Shown here: piece by piece, positions 35,213 through 44,035 of the stretch
Layout: each line of letters starts with the position of its first letter
Position numbering within the stretch: position 1 is the stretch's first letter
From: JAAYQA01 sp964510345
GTDB taxonomy: Bacteria; Bacillota; Clostridia; Tissierellales; Peptoniphilaceae
NCBI GenBank assembly: GCA_964510345.1
Contig: CAZEBB010000007.1
Location: 9,728-73,727, forward strand
Direction: 5' to 3'
Length of the DNA stretch: 64,000 nucleotides
Notes under the pieces: model-generated
What the model saw: only the letters and a program-made list of their open reading frames with translations
Databases searched by the model: none
What the model was told of the DNA's origin: nothing
Program-made: the position numbers and the translations under genes

Positions 35213-36517
35213 CTAGACTCCTTCATTAAACACGATTCCTACGAGGTTTGCCTTTACATTGGCCAGTTTTTCTAAGGTGTCGTCAAACTCCTCTTTCCTC
35301 GTGTGTCCTTCCGCAACGATCGCCACCACGCCGTCCGCTTGCTTCGCAAGCACCGCGCCGTCTGTGTATTCGCTGAGGCTCGGGGTGTCGATGATCACGT
35401 AATCATAGGCTTGTTTGGCCTCCGCCAGCAGCTTCGCCATCTGTGCAGAGTCCAGCAATTCCGCCGCAAACGGGGTATTCGTTCCCGCGAGGACGACGGC
35501 TACGCCTTCATGCTCCGTCACGACATCTGATCGCACGGCTTTTTCCGTCAACACGTCGTAGAGGCCTTTTTCATTGGCCGTTTTCACTTTCTCTTTCAGC
35601 GTCCCGCTGCGAAGGTTTCCTTCTAAGAGCAATACTTTCTTCCCATTGGCGACCAAGCTCTTGGCGAGTGCCAGGCTCAAAAGTGTCTTTCCTTCATTCG
35701 CATTTGTCGAGGCGATCACGAGAGATCTCCACTGATTTTCATCCATCGCAAAGCGGATATTCGTGCGAATCGCTCGCACGGACTCGTCGACCGAGGCATA
35801 ATCTCCGCTCTTTTCCGCCTTCTTGAGCACAGGGCCATGCACGCGGCTCACCCCCAGCATCGGGATGTCGTAGAGCTTGCGAAACTCCGAAACGCTTTTG
35901 AAGCTTTTGTCGGTAAAGGTGAGGTAGATGGATTGCACCAAGCCTAAGAACCCGCCGAACAGCGCGGCGATCGCCGTGTTCAGAAGCGTGCCGGACTCTT
36001 CCGGCTCCTCCGGCACTTTGGCTTCATCCAGCATATAGACGGTGATATCGTCTTGGATATTCTTCACCTCGCCCATAAAGAGCGTCGTGATCTCGTTGGC
36101 GATATCAGCGGCCATCTGCGGATCTTTGTCCTTGACGACGAGCGAGATGACTTCCGTATTGTTGACGGTACGGATGGAAAGCTGTTCGTTGAGGTCTTTG
36201 ACCGTCACATCTAAGCCGAATTTCTCGATGACTTGGCTCAAAATCTTTTCCGACTTCATGATCTCCGCATAGGTCGCCAACATCTTCTGGTTCAGCAGCA
36301 CGTCGTTGTACACGTCCTCATAGTTCGGGTTTTCTTCAAACTGCGTGTAGGTGACCGGTCGCCCGAACACCATCGTCGACTGCACCGCATAGTCCTTGCT
36401 CAGCACAAAGGCAAACAACACAAAGGCGATGATGCCAAATGCTGCCGTCATGAGCGCGATGGTCTTGATTCTCTTTCTGATACCGAACCATAAGTCGGCA
36501 ATTCGTACGTCTTCCAA
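35213..36517 (-). CDS. Wzz-BY-kinase fusion, polysaccharide co-polymerase/kinase-like
   Basis: A 434-residue membrane protein with a Wzz-type domain (TM near 18-40, extracellular part, TM near 180-200) fused to a P-loop domain. Walker A is NANEGKTLLSLALA near 272-285 and Walker B is YVIIDTPSLSE near 385. The A' motif, usually LIDxDxR, reads LLLEGNLRSG, so both aspartates are replaced. There is no tyrosine cluster at the C-terminus, which ends GIVFNEGV. It may regulate chain length as a degenerate kinase. It pairs with a Wzy-like gene and interrupts the rplKA-rplJL cluster. Confidence 0.85.
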   Translation of the reverse strand: MEDVRIADLWFGIRKRIKTIALMTAAFGIIAFVLFAFVLSKDYAVQSTMVFGRPVTYTQFEENPNYEDVYNDVLLNQKMLATYAEIMKSEKILSQVIEKFGLDVTVKDLNEQLSIRTVNNTEVISLVVKDKDPQMAADIANEITTLFMGEVKNIQDDITVYMLDEAKVPEEPEESGTLLNTAIAALFGGFLGLVQSIYLTFTDKSFKSVSEFRKLYDIPMLGVSRVHGPVLKKAEKSGDYASVDESVRAIRTNIRFAMDENQWRSLVIASTNANEGKTLLSLALAKSLVANGKKVLLLEGNLRSGTLKEKVKTANEKGLYDVLTEKAVRSDVVTEHEGVAVVLAGTNTPFAAELLDSAQMAKLLAEAKQAYDYVIIDTPSLSEYTDGAVLAKQADGVVAIVAEGHTRKEEFDDTLEKLANVKANLVGIVFNEGV

Positions 36518-36529
36518 AGTATTCCTCCC

Positions 36530-37861
36530 CTAATGTAATGTTCCTGACTTCAATGGGCTTACGCGATGGCGGTACCGGATGCGTTGGATGCTCGCCTCCG
36601 GTTTCTCTCTGCCGACACTCGGTATCACCAGATACGCAAATACGAGGAAGAAGAGAAGTCCATGTGTAATAAACAGCGGTTCCATAAACGATGTGTTTAA
36701 GATATAGATATAGGCGAACACGATCCCGAAATATGCCGGCGCAAAATCCAGCTTGCGGATGAACAGCAGCGTCGCCATGAAGATCAACGAGTGCAAAAAC
36801 ACGCCGACCAGACCGTAACTCAAGTAGCCTTCCACAAAGATGCCGACATTCGCATTTTGCCCTGCTCGGCCGATCACCTGCTCACCGATAAACAGCGGGA
36901 TGTCGCGCATGCCCTGCACGCCGGTGAACAGGGGGACGAGTTTCGTGTGATTGTACAGCGTGAAGTTGCCAGCAAAGTATTGATGGTAGACATCAAACAG
37001 TCGGGCCGGTACAAATGCCAGCCTTCGCATGTAGTCGTTGATGATCAGCAGATCAAACGCATAGTAAGAGGCAAGTCCGGCCAAATTGGCGCCGAAGAAG
37101 GCAAACAGCATGTACTTTTCCTTCTGATTGTAAGTCCCCAACACGAAGATGAGGGCGGCCAGTATGCCGAAGAACACGCTCTTCACCGCACCAAACAGCA
37201 GATACAGCGCGAGCACACCAAAGATCGCTAAGCCTACCGTCAGCTTCTTTCGTTTCATCAACCCGTAGATAAACAAAAACGGAAACACGGTTCGCGACAA
37301 AGGTGAGAACAAATACCCCAGTACGCCGTGGTTAAAGCGGCGCAGAGCCAGCCGCGTTTCATATATGTCGAGCAAGAGCAGGTTTTTCAAGTTGAGTGTG
37401 CTGATATAGCGCAAAAACGGCGCGACGGCGATCATCGCCATCAGCAAAAAGAAGACTCTCGTGTCCTGATCCGACAGATCGAGGATGCGCCGCTTCAGCG
37501 GTTCACCGTCATCTAAGCGGTCCGCCGCCAGTATTGCTAGCAGTGGCATCGCCATCGCAAACAACAAGACAAACGAGGAGTCGTTGAATAAGAAAAAGAT
37601 CACTTGTCCGAAAATGTAGAGAACCATCATCAGGCTGTAGAGCAGTCGGTAAAAGTCACGCCGAAGCAGTGTCGAGGCAAAGATCGTCGTCGTCACATAC
37701 ATGATGCTGACGAACAGTTTGGGCACCGTGAAGAAATCTATCGAATACCCTTCATAGAAATACCACGGTTGGATGACCGCCATGTAGTTGAGCAGCAGCA
37801 AAATGAAGATGGCAAATAGGAGCCATACACGCGCATGATTCTCGAATACGAGTTTCCTCAT
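36530..37861 (-). CDS. Wzy-like polysaccharide polymerase or O-antigen-ligase-type membrane protein
   Basis: A 443-residue polytopic protein with about 11-12 hydrophobic segments and long aromatic-rich loops. One such loop (FDVYHQYFAGNFTLYNHTKLVP) lies near residues 285-310. The topology and its position next to a Wzz-type gene fit a Wzy polymerase, but sequence conservation in this class is weak and no catalytic residue can be named. Start ATG with GGAGGTGGTGACAA. No glycosyltransferase or flippase genes are nearby. Confidence 0.6.
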   Translation of the reverse strand: MRKLVFENHARVWLLFAIFILLLLNYMAVIQPWYFYEGYSIDFFTVPKLFVSIMYVTTTIFASTLLRRDFYRLLYSLMMVLYIFGQVIFFLFNDSSFVLLFAMAMPLLAILAADRLDDGEPLKRRILDLSDQDTRVFFLLMAMIAVAPFLRYISTLNLKNLLLLDIYETRLALRRFNHGVLGYLFSPLSRTVFPFLFIYGLMKRKKLTVGLAIFGVLALYLLFGAVKSVFFGILAALIFVLGTYNQKEKYMLFAFFGANLAGLASYYAFDLLIINDYMRRLAFVPARLFDVYHQYFAGNFTLYNHTKLVPLFTGVQGMRDIPLFIGEQVIGRAGQNANVGIFVEGYLSYGLVGVFLHSLIFMATLLFIRKLDFAPAYFGIVFAYIYILNTSFMEPLFITHGLLFFLVFAYLVIPSVGREKPEASIQRIRYRHRVSPLKSGTLH

Positions 37862-37903
37862 TTGTCACCACCTCCAGCGTAGGAATGTTCTTAGACGGTA
37901 AAA

Positions 37904-37942
37904 ACGTACCGGCTCGGCCTAAGCCTCACCGATACGTCTACA
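37904..37942 (-). terminator. Terminator after rplA
   Basis: The minus strand forms ACGTAtCGG...CCGgTACGT followed by TTTTTACC, 18 bases after the rplA stop. It separates rplKA from the inserted wzy gene. Confidence 0.8.
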
Positions 37943-37959
37943 TTCGTGTGCGATATAAA

Positions 37960-38664
37960 TTATGCGTTATCCATGATGCGCTGTGCGTTCAATTTGACGC
38001 CGGGGCCCATGGTCGAGCTCACCGTAACGGAGCGCAGGTATTTTCCTTTTGCTGCCGCCGGTTTCGCCTTAACGATCGCGCTCATGAGCGCTTTGAAGTT
38101 CTCTTCCAGTTTTTCTTTTCCGAAGGATGCTTTTCCAAACGGTACCGCGACATTACTCGCTTTGTCAACGCGATACTCAACTTTACCGGCCTTGATTTCA
38201 GATACCGCATTGGCGACATCCATCGTAACGGTTCCGGATTTGGGGTTCGGCATCAAGCCTTTCGGTCCTAAGATACGTCCGATTTTACCGACGACGCCCA
38301 TCATGTCCGGGGTCGCAACGGCTACGTCAAACTCAAACCAGTTTTCTTTTTGGATCTTTTCAGCGAGCTCTTCGCCACCGACATAGTCAGCACCGGCAGC
38401 TTCCGCTTCTTTGATCTTGTCGCCCTTTGCAAATACGAGAACGCGGCTCGTACGTCCGGTTCCATGCGGCAGAACGACCGTGCCGCGGACTTGTTGGTCC
38501 GCATGACGCGGGTCAACACCCAGTCTTGTGGAAAGTTCAATCGTCTCGTCGAACTTCGCTTTGGCGTTTTCCAACACGATGTCAAGAGCTTTGTCTAAAT
38601 CGTACGTCTCTTGACGGTCGTATTTGGTGACCGCCTCATTATATTTTTTACCATGTTTTGCCAT
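37960..38664 (-). CDS. rplA: Ribosomal protein L1
   Basis: L1 stalk protein and, in many bacteria, translational repressor of rplKA (234 residues). It has the family motifs DPRHADQQVRGTVVLPHGTG near residue 52 and LMPNPKSGTVT near 136. Start ATG with AAGGAGGACACAA. It is the last gene of rpmG-secE-nusG-rplK-rplA. Confidence 0.99.
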   Translation of the reverse strand: MAKHGKKYNEAVTKYDRQETYDLDKALDIVLENAKAKFDETIELSTRLGVDPRHADQQVRGTVVLPHGTGRTSRVLVFAKGDKIKEAEAAGADYVGGEELAEKIQKENWFEFDVAVATPDMMGVVGKIGRILGPKGLMPNPKSGTVTMDVANAVSEIKAGKVEYRVDKASNVAVPFGKASFGKEKLEENFKALMSAIVKAKPAAAKGKYLRSVTVSSTMGPGVKLNAQRIMDNA

Positions 38665-38705
38665 TTGTGTCCTCCTTGTGGTACAAGCGGAAATCCTCCC
38701 ACATG

Positions 38706-39131
38706 TTACTCTTCTACAGTAACGCCCATGCTGCGTGCGGTACCTGCCACCATGCGCATGGCAGCCTCTACGTCGGCTGCATTTAAGTCTGGCATTTTTG
38801 TTTCTGCGATCTCACGAACTTGTGCTTTGGTCAGTTTTGCCACTTTGGTCTTATTCGGCTCTTTCGAACCCGATTGCAGACCCAAAGTCTTTTTAATCAA
38901 TACTGCCGCCGGCGGAGTTTTCGTGATAAACGAGAACGAACGGTCTTGATACACCGTCAATACGACCGGGATAATCAGCCCCATTTGCTCTTGGGTTTTT
39001 GCGTTAAACTCTTTGGTGAACTGCATGATATTGACCCCATGCGGTCCCAAAGCGGTACCTACAGGCGGAGCCGGTGTGGCCTTGCCTGCCGGGATTTGCA
39101 GTTTTACGATTGCCTGCACTTTTTTTGCCAT
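38706..39131 (-). CDS. rplK: Ribosomal protein L11
   Basis: Binds 23S rRNA in the GTPase centre (141 residues). The N-terminal KLQIPAGKATPAPPVGTALG proline-rich linker region and C-terminal MPDLNAADVEAAMRMVAGTA are intact. ATG with AAAGGAG. It is followed 41 bases later by rplA. Confidence 0.99.
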   Translation of the reverse strand: MAKKVQAIVKLQIPAGKATPAPPVGTALGPHGVNIMQFTKEFNAKTQEQMGLIIPVVLTVYQDRSFSFITKTPPAAVLIKKTLGLQSGSKEPNKTKVAKLTKAQVREIAETKMPDLNAADVEAAMRMVAGTARSMGVTVEE

Positions 39132-39198
39132 TTGCTAAACTCCTTTTTAAAGGTTGTGGTATACGGGCGCTACCCTCCCACATCTATACACAACGCTG

Positions 39199-39756
39199 TT
39201 AGACTTTTTCGATGTCGTCGACATCCAGTTCTGTCAGTGTTTCTGCGCCGAAAATGAAGACATACGCCTTGATCTTGCGGTCTTCGATCGAGTCGACCTT
39301 CGCCACAAAATCCATGAACGGACCGTTGATGATCTTGATCGAATCGCCCGGCTTCACGTCGATCGCCTCTTGCGTCTTTTGGACGCGCATGCCGAGGCGC
39401 TGCGTTTCGCGGTCGGTCAGCGGTACCGGTTTGGATCCCGGGCCCACAAAACCCGTCACTCCTCTCGTATTTCGTACGAGATACCAAGTGACGTCGTTGA
39501 TGATCATCTTGATCAGCACATAGCCCGGGAACATCTTGCGCTCCTTGACTTGCTTCGTGCCGTTCTTCGTGTCGTAGTATTCTTCCGTGGGGACCATTAC
39601 CTCAAAGATATCGTCTTTGAAGCCGCGGTTCTCCACCATGTTTTCGATATTGCGCTTCACCTTGTTTTCGTGGCCGGAATACGTGTGGACGATGTACCAC
39701 TTCGCTTCCTGTTCTCTTTCACTTCTCGCTTGCGCTTGTTCTTCGTTCATAGTCAC
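39199..39756 (-). CDS. nusG: Transcription antitermination factor NusG
   Basis: Binds RNA polymerase and links it to Rho or ribosomes. The NGN domain (AKWYIVHTYSGHENKVKRNI) is preceded by about 18 extra charged residues. The KOW domain has KPGDSIKIINGPFMDFVAKV near 140. The frame opens with GTG at 39756 (GGAGG 12 bases upstream) or ATG at 39750. The choice is uncertain. Confidence 0.97.
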   Translation of the reverse strand: MTMNEEQAQARSEREQEAKWYIVHTYSGHENKVKRNIENMVENRGFKDDIFEVMVPTEEYYDTKNGTKQVKERKMFPGYVLIKMIINDVTWYLVRNTRGVTGFVGPGSKPVPLTDRETQRLGMRVQKTQEAIDVKPGDSIKIINGPFMDFVAKVDSIEDRKIKAYVFIFGAETLTELDVDDIEKV

Positions 39757-39778
39757 AGGACGCGGTATCCTCCTTCCC

Positions 39779-39994
39779 CTATCCTACAATCAGCTGAATC
39801 AGATTGAGGAATAGCATATCCAGTCCATACACGATAAGGGATAGCAAGATGGACATAATAATGACCACTATCGTGTATTGAACCAACAATTTCTTCGTTG
39901 GCCAAACGATCTTCTTGAACTCGGACTTGACACCTTTGAAAAATCCTGATGCCTTCTTACTTTTGTTTTCTGTTGAGCTTGTCTGCGTTGCCAT
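39779..39994 (-). CDS. secE: Preprotein translocase subunit SecE
   Basis: Essential small subunit of the SecYEG channel (71 residues). An amphipathic helix with EFKKIVWPTKK precedes one membrane-spanning segment (residues about 38-62). ATG with GGGAGGAAGA. It is in the standard position between rpmG and nusG. Confidence 0.97.
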   Translation of the reverse strand: MATQTSSTENKSKKASGFFKGVKSEFKKIVWPTKKLLVQYTIVVIIMSILLSLIVYGLDMLFLNLIQLIVG

Positions 39995-40003
39995 TCTTCC
40001 TCC

Positions 40004-40153
40004 CTAACGGGTCTCTCTGTGTAGCGTGTGCGTTTTGCAGAATTTACAATACTTCTTCAATTCCACGCGCGCTGTCGTGACCTTCTTGTTCTTGTTGGAA
40101 GTATAGTTCCGATTCTTGCATTCAGTACAAGCCAGAGTGATACGATCTCTCAT
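40004..40153 (-). CDS. rpmG: Ribosomal protein L33
   Basis: A 49-residue ribosomal protein, too short for most ORF cutoffs. It has the four-cysteine zinc motif CTEC (residues 9-12) and CKFC (36-39) with the NYTSNKNKK stretch between. ATG at 40151-40153 with CAGGAGG upstream. Its stop lies 9 bases before the secE start. Confidence 0.96.
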   Translation of the reverse strand: MRDRITLACTECKNRNYTSNKNKKVTTARVELKKYCKFCKTHTLHRETR

Positions 40154-40182
40154 AATGCACCTCCTGAACGGTTTGGTACTAA

Positions 40183-40209
40183 AAAATGGATAGGGTCTCT
40201 ATCCATTTT
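40183..40209 (-). terminator. Terminator-like hairpin in the rpmG leader
   Basis: On the minus strand AAAATGGATAG and CTATCCATTTT form an 11-bp stem with a short loop, continuing into TTTTTT. It lies within about 10-35 bases downstream of the proposed start of the rpmG-secE-nusG-rplKA transcript, so it may be an attenuator as well as a stop for the upstream permease gene. Confidence 0.75.
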
Positions 40210-40223
40210 CGGGCACCTTAGTA

Positions 40224-40253
40224 AGGGTATCACATGAAACGTGCAATTGTCAA
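40224..40253 (-). promoter_or_regulatory. Promoter of rpmG-secE-nusG-rplK-rplA
   Basis: TTGACA (40248-40253) and TACCCT (40224-40229) are 18 bases apart, with TGA immediately before the -10. The perfect -35 compensates for the weaker -10. Confidence 0.6.
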
Positions 40254-40276
40254 GTAAAATCCGCGATTTTCCTGCG

Positions 40277-42277
40277 CTATTCCGCCACGATCCGGTAGTA
40301 TTCGCGCGAGGTGAACTTGTAAACGATGAAGTACACGAGGGCGATGATGCCGACTGCAATCCCCAATGTCGTGAAGTAGAATCTCCAGTCGCGGATGCCG
40401 AAGAGTCCCAAGAGGCGAAACAAGATCTTCGAGCCGACGGCCGTGTGAATCAGCGCGATGGCCAAGGGCAGTGTGAACAGCCAAATCAGTTGGCGATTGG
40501 TTGTCTTGCGAATGAGTTCGTCGGGCAAGCCGACTTGCTTCATGATTTGGAAATTGCGGCGATCCTCATAACCTTCTGTGATCTGCTTATAGTACGTGAT
40601 CAGCGCGGTGCCGGTCAGGAACATCAGGCTCACGAGCAATCCGATAAACACGAAGCTTCCGTTGATCTGGTACAGGCCGTCTCGCATCTCCGCTTCGCTG
40701 CGCGGCGCTTGGATGCCTTCTTCCGCCAAAACGTCTTGCATGCGCGAGGTATAGCCGTCGTTCACCTTCGCCATATCCCAATCGACGATGAGACTGTACG
40801 TCGGGGGAAGGATTTCATTCGTCTGCGGGTTCATCATCGCATAGTCCTTGGAAAGCTCTTGCATCATCGAAAAATCCGGCACTAAGATCGTGTACATGTC
40901 GATCGCAATCGTCGAAGAGATCGTGTCGTCGAGCGGTTTGACGGTATACTCTTTTCCGGAGAGGACGAGCGAGGTCTTCTCCTTCAGCGTATCGTTGTTG
41001 GCTGTCATATAGATCTCATCGGGTTGCAGGCTCAAGTTCGTTCCGTTGGTCGCATTGTAGTCGGATACCGTCATCGCCGAGAGGAAAACGGCGTCAGCGA
41101 TCGAACGACCCACTTGATTCTCCGTCACCATCGCCAACAGTTCATTATCATGCATGACGACGCCGAAAAATAAATTGTAACCGGTGACGATCGTTTCGAT
41201 GCGATTGTCTGTATCCTCTGTCTTTTGGACGATGGCGCTCAGTCGGCTTAACTCCTCACGAATCTCCGCTTCGCTCGCGGTCCCGTCCATCGTCCAGCCT
41301 TGCATTGAAAAATCGTGTTTGATCTCGTTTGCGATCATGGCTTCCATGCCGCGATAGATCGACAAGCCCGCTGCGGCGGCGATCATGATCCCCGTGATCA
41401 GCACGCATACGCTCGCCAGACCCATGGCATTGGCGCGCATGCGGTACAGCATGCCCGATACGGAGATAAAATTGGTTGGGCGATAAAACGAGTGGCGGTT
41501 TCTCTTTTGCGCTTTCAAAATAAAGATGCTCAAGCTCTTGAATAGTGCATAGGTGCCGCCGATGACGAGCAGCACAGCCACAAAAAACATCATCAGGCTG
41601 TCGAGCGTTCCCTTGGTCGTTAGAGCGATCCAGTACCCCGCGCCCATCATGACGAGTCCTGTGATCAGCGAAAGATAGTTGTTCTTCGGCTCACCTTCTG
41701 CGCGGGAGCCGGAGCTCATCAGTTGGATCGGGTTGACCATGCGCACCTTCACCACGTTCAGGATGTGCAGCAAGATGAAGAGCCCCAGTAAGAAGAGAGC
41801 GGTGACGACCGCGTTCTTCGGGTCGAATCCGTATTCGCCCATGCCGGCCGACAGGTCGCCCGTCAGGCGATTTAGCCCGACAAAGGCCAGGAGCCCCAGT
41901 AGTTGTCCACCGGTGATGCTGAGCACTGTGACGAAGAGATAGCGGATCGCGTTTTCGATGCCCAGCACGCGAGCGACGTGGCGTTTCTCCAACCCCAAAA
42001 TGCCGTACAGGGCGAGTTCTTTGTTTCTGTTCTTGATCAAGAATCGGTTTGCATACAAGACGAAGACCGCGGTCAACAGCCCGCACAACACGACGCCGAA
42101 CATGATGATCATCGGCAAGGACCCGTGCCGCGTCTGTACATATTCGTTGCCCACGAGAGCGAGCATGATGTAGAACAGTCCGCCCATAACGGACGATGCC
42201 AGAATAAACGGGATCTCCAAATTCAGATTGGCTTTCATCCCACGCGTGGCGACGCTAAAGAAGAGGCTATTCTTCAT
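40277..42277 (-). CDS. FtsX/BceB-type ABC transporter permease
   Basis: A 666-residue permease with ten predicted membrane helices in the 1+3+... arrangement of BceB. A large extracellular domain of about 200 residues (about 320-520) lies between helices 7 and 8, as in peptide-antibiotic sensing transporters. The C-terminal FtsX block has three helices. It overlaps the ATPase gene by 11 bases. With the adjacent ATPase and two-component genes it forms a BceRSAB-like detoxification and sensing module. The target drug is unknown. Confidence 0.9.
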   Translation of the reverse strand: MKNSLFFSVATRGMKANLNLEIPFILASSVMGGLFYIMLALVGNEYVQTRHGSLPMIIMFGVVLCGLLTAVFVLYANRFLIKNRNKELALYGILGLEKRHVARVLGIENAIRYLFVTVLSITGGQLLGLLAFVGLNRLTGDLSAGMGEYGFDPKNAVVTALFLLGLFILLHILNVVKVRMVNPIQLMSSGSRAEGEPKNNYLSLITGLVMMGAGYWIALTTKGTLDSLMMFFVAVLLVIGGTYALFKSLSIFILKAQKRNRHSFYRPTNFISVSGMLYRMRANAMGLASVCVLITGIMIAAAAGLSIYRGMEAMIANEIKHDFSMQGWTMDGTASEAEIREELSRLSAIVQKTEDTDNRIETIVTGYNLFFGVVMHDNELLAMVTENQVGRSIADAVFLSAMTVSDYNATNGTNLSLQPDEIYMTANNDTLKEKTSLVLSGKEYTVKPLDDTISSTIAIDMYTILVPDFSMMQELSKDYAMMNPQTNEILPPTYSLIVDWDMAKVNDGYTSRMQDVLAEEGIQAPRSEAEMRDGLYQINGSFVFIGLLVSLMFLTGTALITYYKQITEGYEDRRNFQIMKQVGLPDELIRKTTNRQLIWLFTLPLAIALIHTAVGSKILFRLLGLFGIRDWRFYFTTLGIAVGIIALVYFIVYKFTSREYYRIVAE

Positions 42278-43037
42278 GATCCTGTCCCCCTTGGTTCAAA
42301 GCGGCCAGCGACTGAGCGATCCGCTCCATGTAGGGGTGGATCCCCTCGTCCCCGCGGTAAATCTCGTGGTACACTTTGCCGTCCTTGATGAAGAGCACGC
42401 GTCCGGCGTGGGCCGCCGCATAAGCGGAGTGCGTGACCATGAGGATGGTCTGCCCCATCGCCTGCAGGTTTTCAAATACGGACAGGATCCGCTTAGATGA
42501 TTTGGAATCCAGCGCACCGGTCGGCTCATCCGCTAAAAGCAGTGCCGGATTCGTAATGATGGCGCGCGCGATCGCGATGCGCTGTTTCTGTCCGCCGGAC
42601 ACTTGGTAAGGGAATTTGTCGACGAAGTCCGCAAGGCCGAGCGCCTCTTGGATCTCTGCGAGCCTTGCGTCCATCTCGGACGGTTTCTTCCCGGCCAGTA
42701 CCATCGGCAGGTAGATATTGTCGCGGTTGGAAAATGTGTCCAGCAGGTTGAAATCCTGAAACACAAAGCCCAGCTCGTTTCTTCGGAAGGCGGCGATGTC
42801 TTTGTCCTTGATCACAGAGATGTCCTTCCCGTTCACGAGCACCGTGCCCGACGTCGGCTTGTCCAGCGTGGCGACGATATTGAGCAGCGTCGACTTTCCG
42901 CTTCCACTCTCGCCCATGATGGCGACGAACTCGCCTTTATTTACGCTGAAATTCACTTCGGTGAGCGCTTCTGTCTTCGCTTCGCCGAATCGGCTTCCGT
43001 ATACTTTCTTTATGCCTTTTACTTCTAATACTGTCAT
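42267..43037 (-). CDS. ABC transporter ATP-binding protein (BceA-like)
   Basis: A cytosolic ATPase (256 residues). Walker A is GESGSGKST at 39-47, the Q-loop is FVFQDFNLL, the signature is VSGGQKQR near 145, Walker B is LLADEPT and the H-loop is MVTHSA. It is most similar to MacB/BceA-type ATPases by motif spacing. The start follows GGGAGGGTATCCAC. An 83-base gap upstream separates it from the kinase gene and could hold a regulated promoter, but no clear operator was recognised. Confidence 0.95.
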   Translation of the reverse strand: MTVLEVKGIKKVYGSRFGEAKTEALTEVNFSVNKGEFVAIMGESGSGKSTLLNIVATLDKPTSGTVLVNGKDISVIKDKDIAAFRRNELGFVFQDFNLLDTFSNRDNIYLPMVLAGKKPSEMDARLAEIQEALGLADFVDKFPYQVSGGQKQRIAIARAIITNPALLLADEPTGALDSKSSKRILSVFENLQAMGQTILMVTHSAYAAAHAGRVLFIKDGKVYHEIYRGDEGIHPYMERIAQSLAALNQGGQDHEE

Positions 43038-43120
43038 GTGGATACCCTCCCTGTTTGATGTTTCCAGTGTATCGCCTTTTGTCGTTGGGTTCCTTTATCT
43101 AATCTGACAGTTGCGCCTTT

Positions 43121-44035
43121 TTAGCTTACATTTTTGAAAGGTTGAAAGCCGATCCGCACCGTCGTGCCGTGGCCTACTTCCGACGCCACGTGGATCGTAT
43201 GCCCCAGCCTGTTCGCAATGCTCTGCGCGAGAAACAGCCCCAGCCCTGTGGATTTCTCATGCAGGCGACCGTTCGTACCCGAGTAGCCGCGGTCAAAGAT
43301 CTTCGGAAGATCCCTCGCGTGGATGCCGATCCCCGTGTCCGCGATGACGAGCTCTTGTCTCTCGGCGTCCCAAGAGACGGAGACTTCACCTTCTTTGGTG
43401 TACTTGACCGCATTGGAGAGGATCTGTTCGATGAGCACGCGCAGCCATTTGCCATCGGTGAGGACCATCGCATGGGTAGGCGCATAATCGAGCCTGACAT
43501 TGCCGTGGATAAAAAACAGCGAGAAGTGCTTAAACAGTCCCCGGAGGATGTCGTCCAGCGCGACGTCTGCAAACTCGAGATCTGCCGTGGGGTCCGTGAG
43601 CTTCAGATAGTTCATCGCCATGTTCGCGTAGCCCTCGATGCGGACGAGCTCCAAGCGGATGTCATCTCGTCGGTCGGTGCCGGCGTCTTCTGCCAGCAGC
43701 TTGGCTGCCGTGATCGGCGTCTTCATCTGATGCACCCACAGGAGGAAGTAGGCGAGTAGCTCCGCACGGCTTTCCGCATATTCCGCTTCCTTTTGCCGCG
43801 TTTCGTATTGCAATTGCTCCAGTTGTTCCTTGGCACTTTCTTCCTTTTTAAAAGAGATAAACCGAACCCCTAAGTAGATGAGCGCAAAGAACAGAATCAC
43901 CTGCGATGCGTATGTGAAAACTCGAATGTCTGAACGCAATAGCGCTGTCGCAACGCCAAATGCGGCGATGGCGATCGCTACGCCCAGTATGAAGGGCAGC
44001 TGCCAAACTAGGTACGCACGCAATCGGGCGGTCAC
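43121..44035 (-). CDS. Sensor histidine kinase, BceS-like
   Basis: A 304-residue intramembrane-sensing kinase. Two membrane helices (about 10-30 and 38-58) have only a very short loop between them, so it probably senses through the ABC permease. The H-box WVHQMKTPITAAKL is near 112, followed by a HATPase_c domain with ILSNAVKYT, ADTGIGIH and STGLGLFLA. It starts with GTG overlapping the regulator stop (GTGA). Confidence 0.93.
   Translation of the reverse strand: MTARLRAYLVWQLPFILGVAIAIAAFGVATALLRSDIRVFTYASQVILFFALIYLGVRFISFKKEESAKEQLEQLQYETRQKEAEYAESRAELLAYFLLWVHQMKTPITAAKLLAEDAGTDRRDDIRLELVRIEGYANMAMNYLKLTDPTADLEFADVALDDILRGLFKHFSLFFIHGNVRLDYAPTHAMVLTDGKWLRVLIEQILSNAVKYTKEGEVSVSWDAERQELVIADTGIGIHARDLPKIFDRGYSGTNGRLHEKSTGLGLFLAQSIANRLGHTIHVASEVGHGTTVRIGFQPFKNVS

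Noticed and set aside
43038..43120. BceR-type operator before the ABC ATPase gene
   Set aside because: A single TGTCA half-site is visible, but no inverted partner at the expected spacing.
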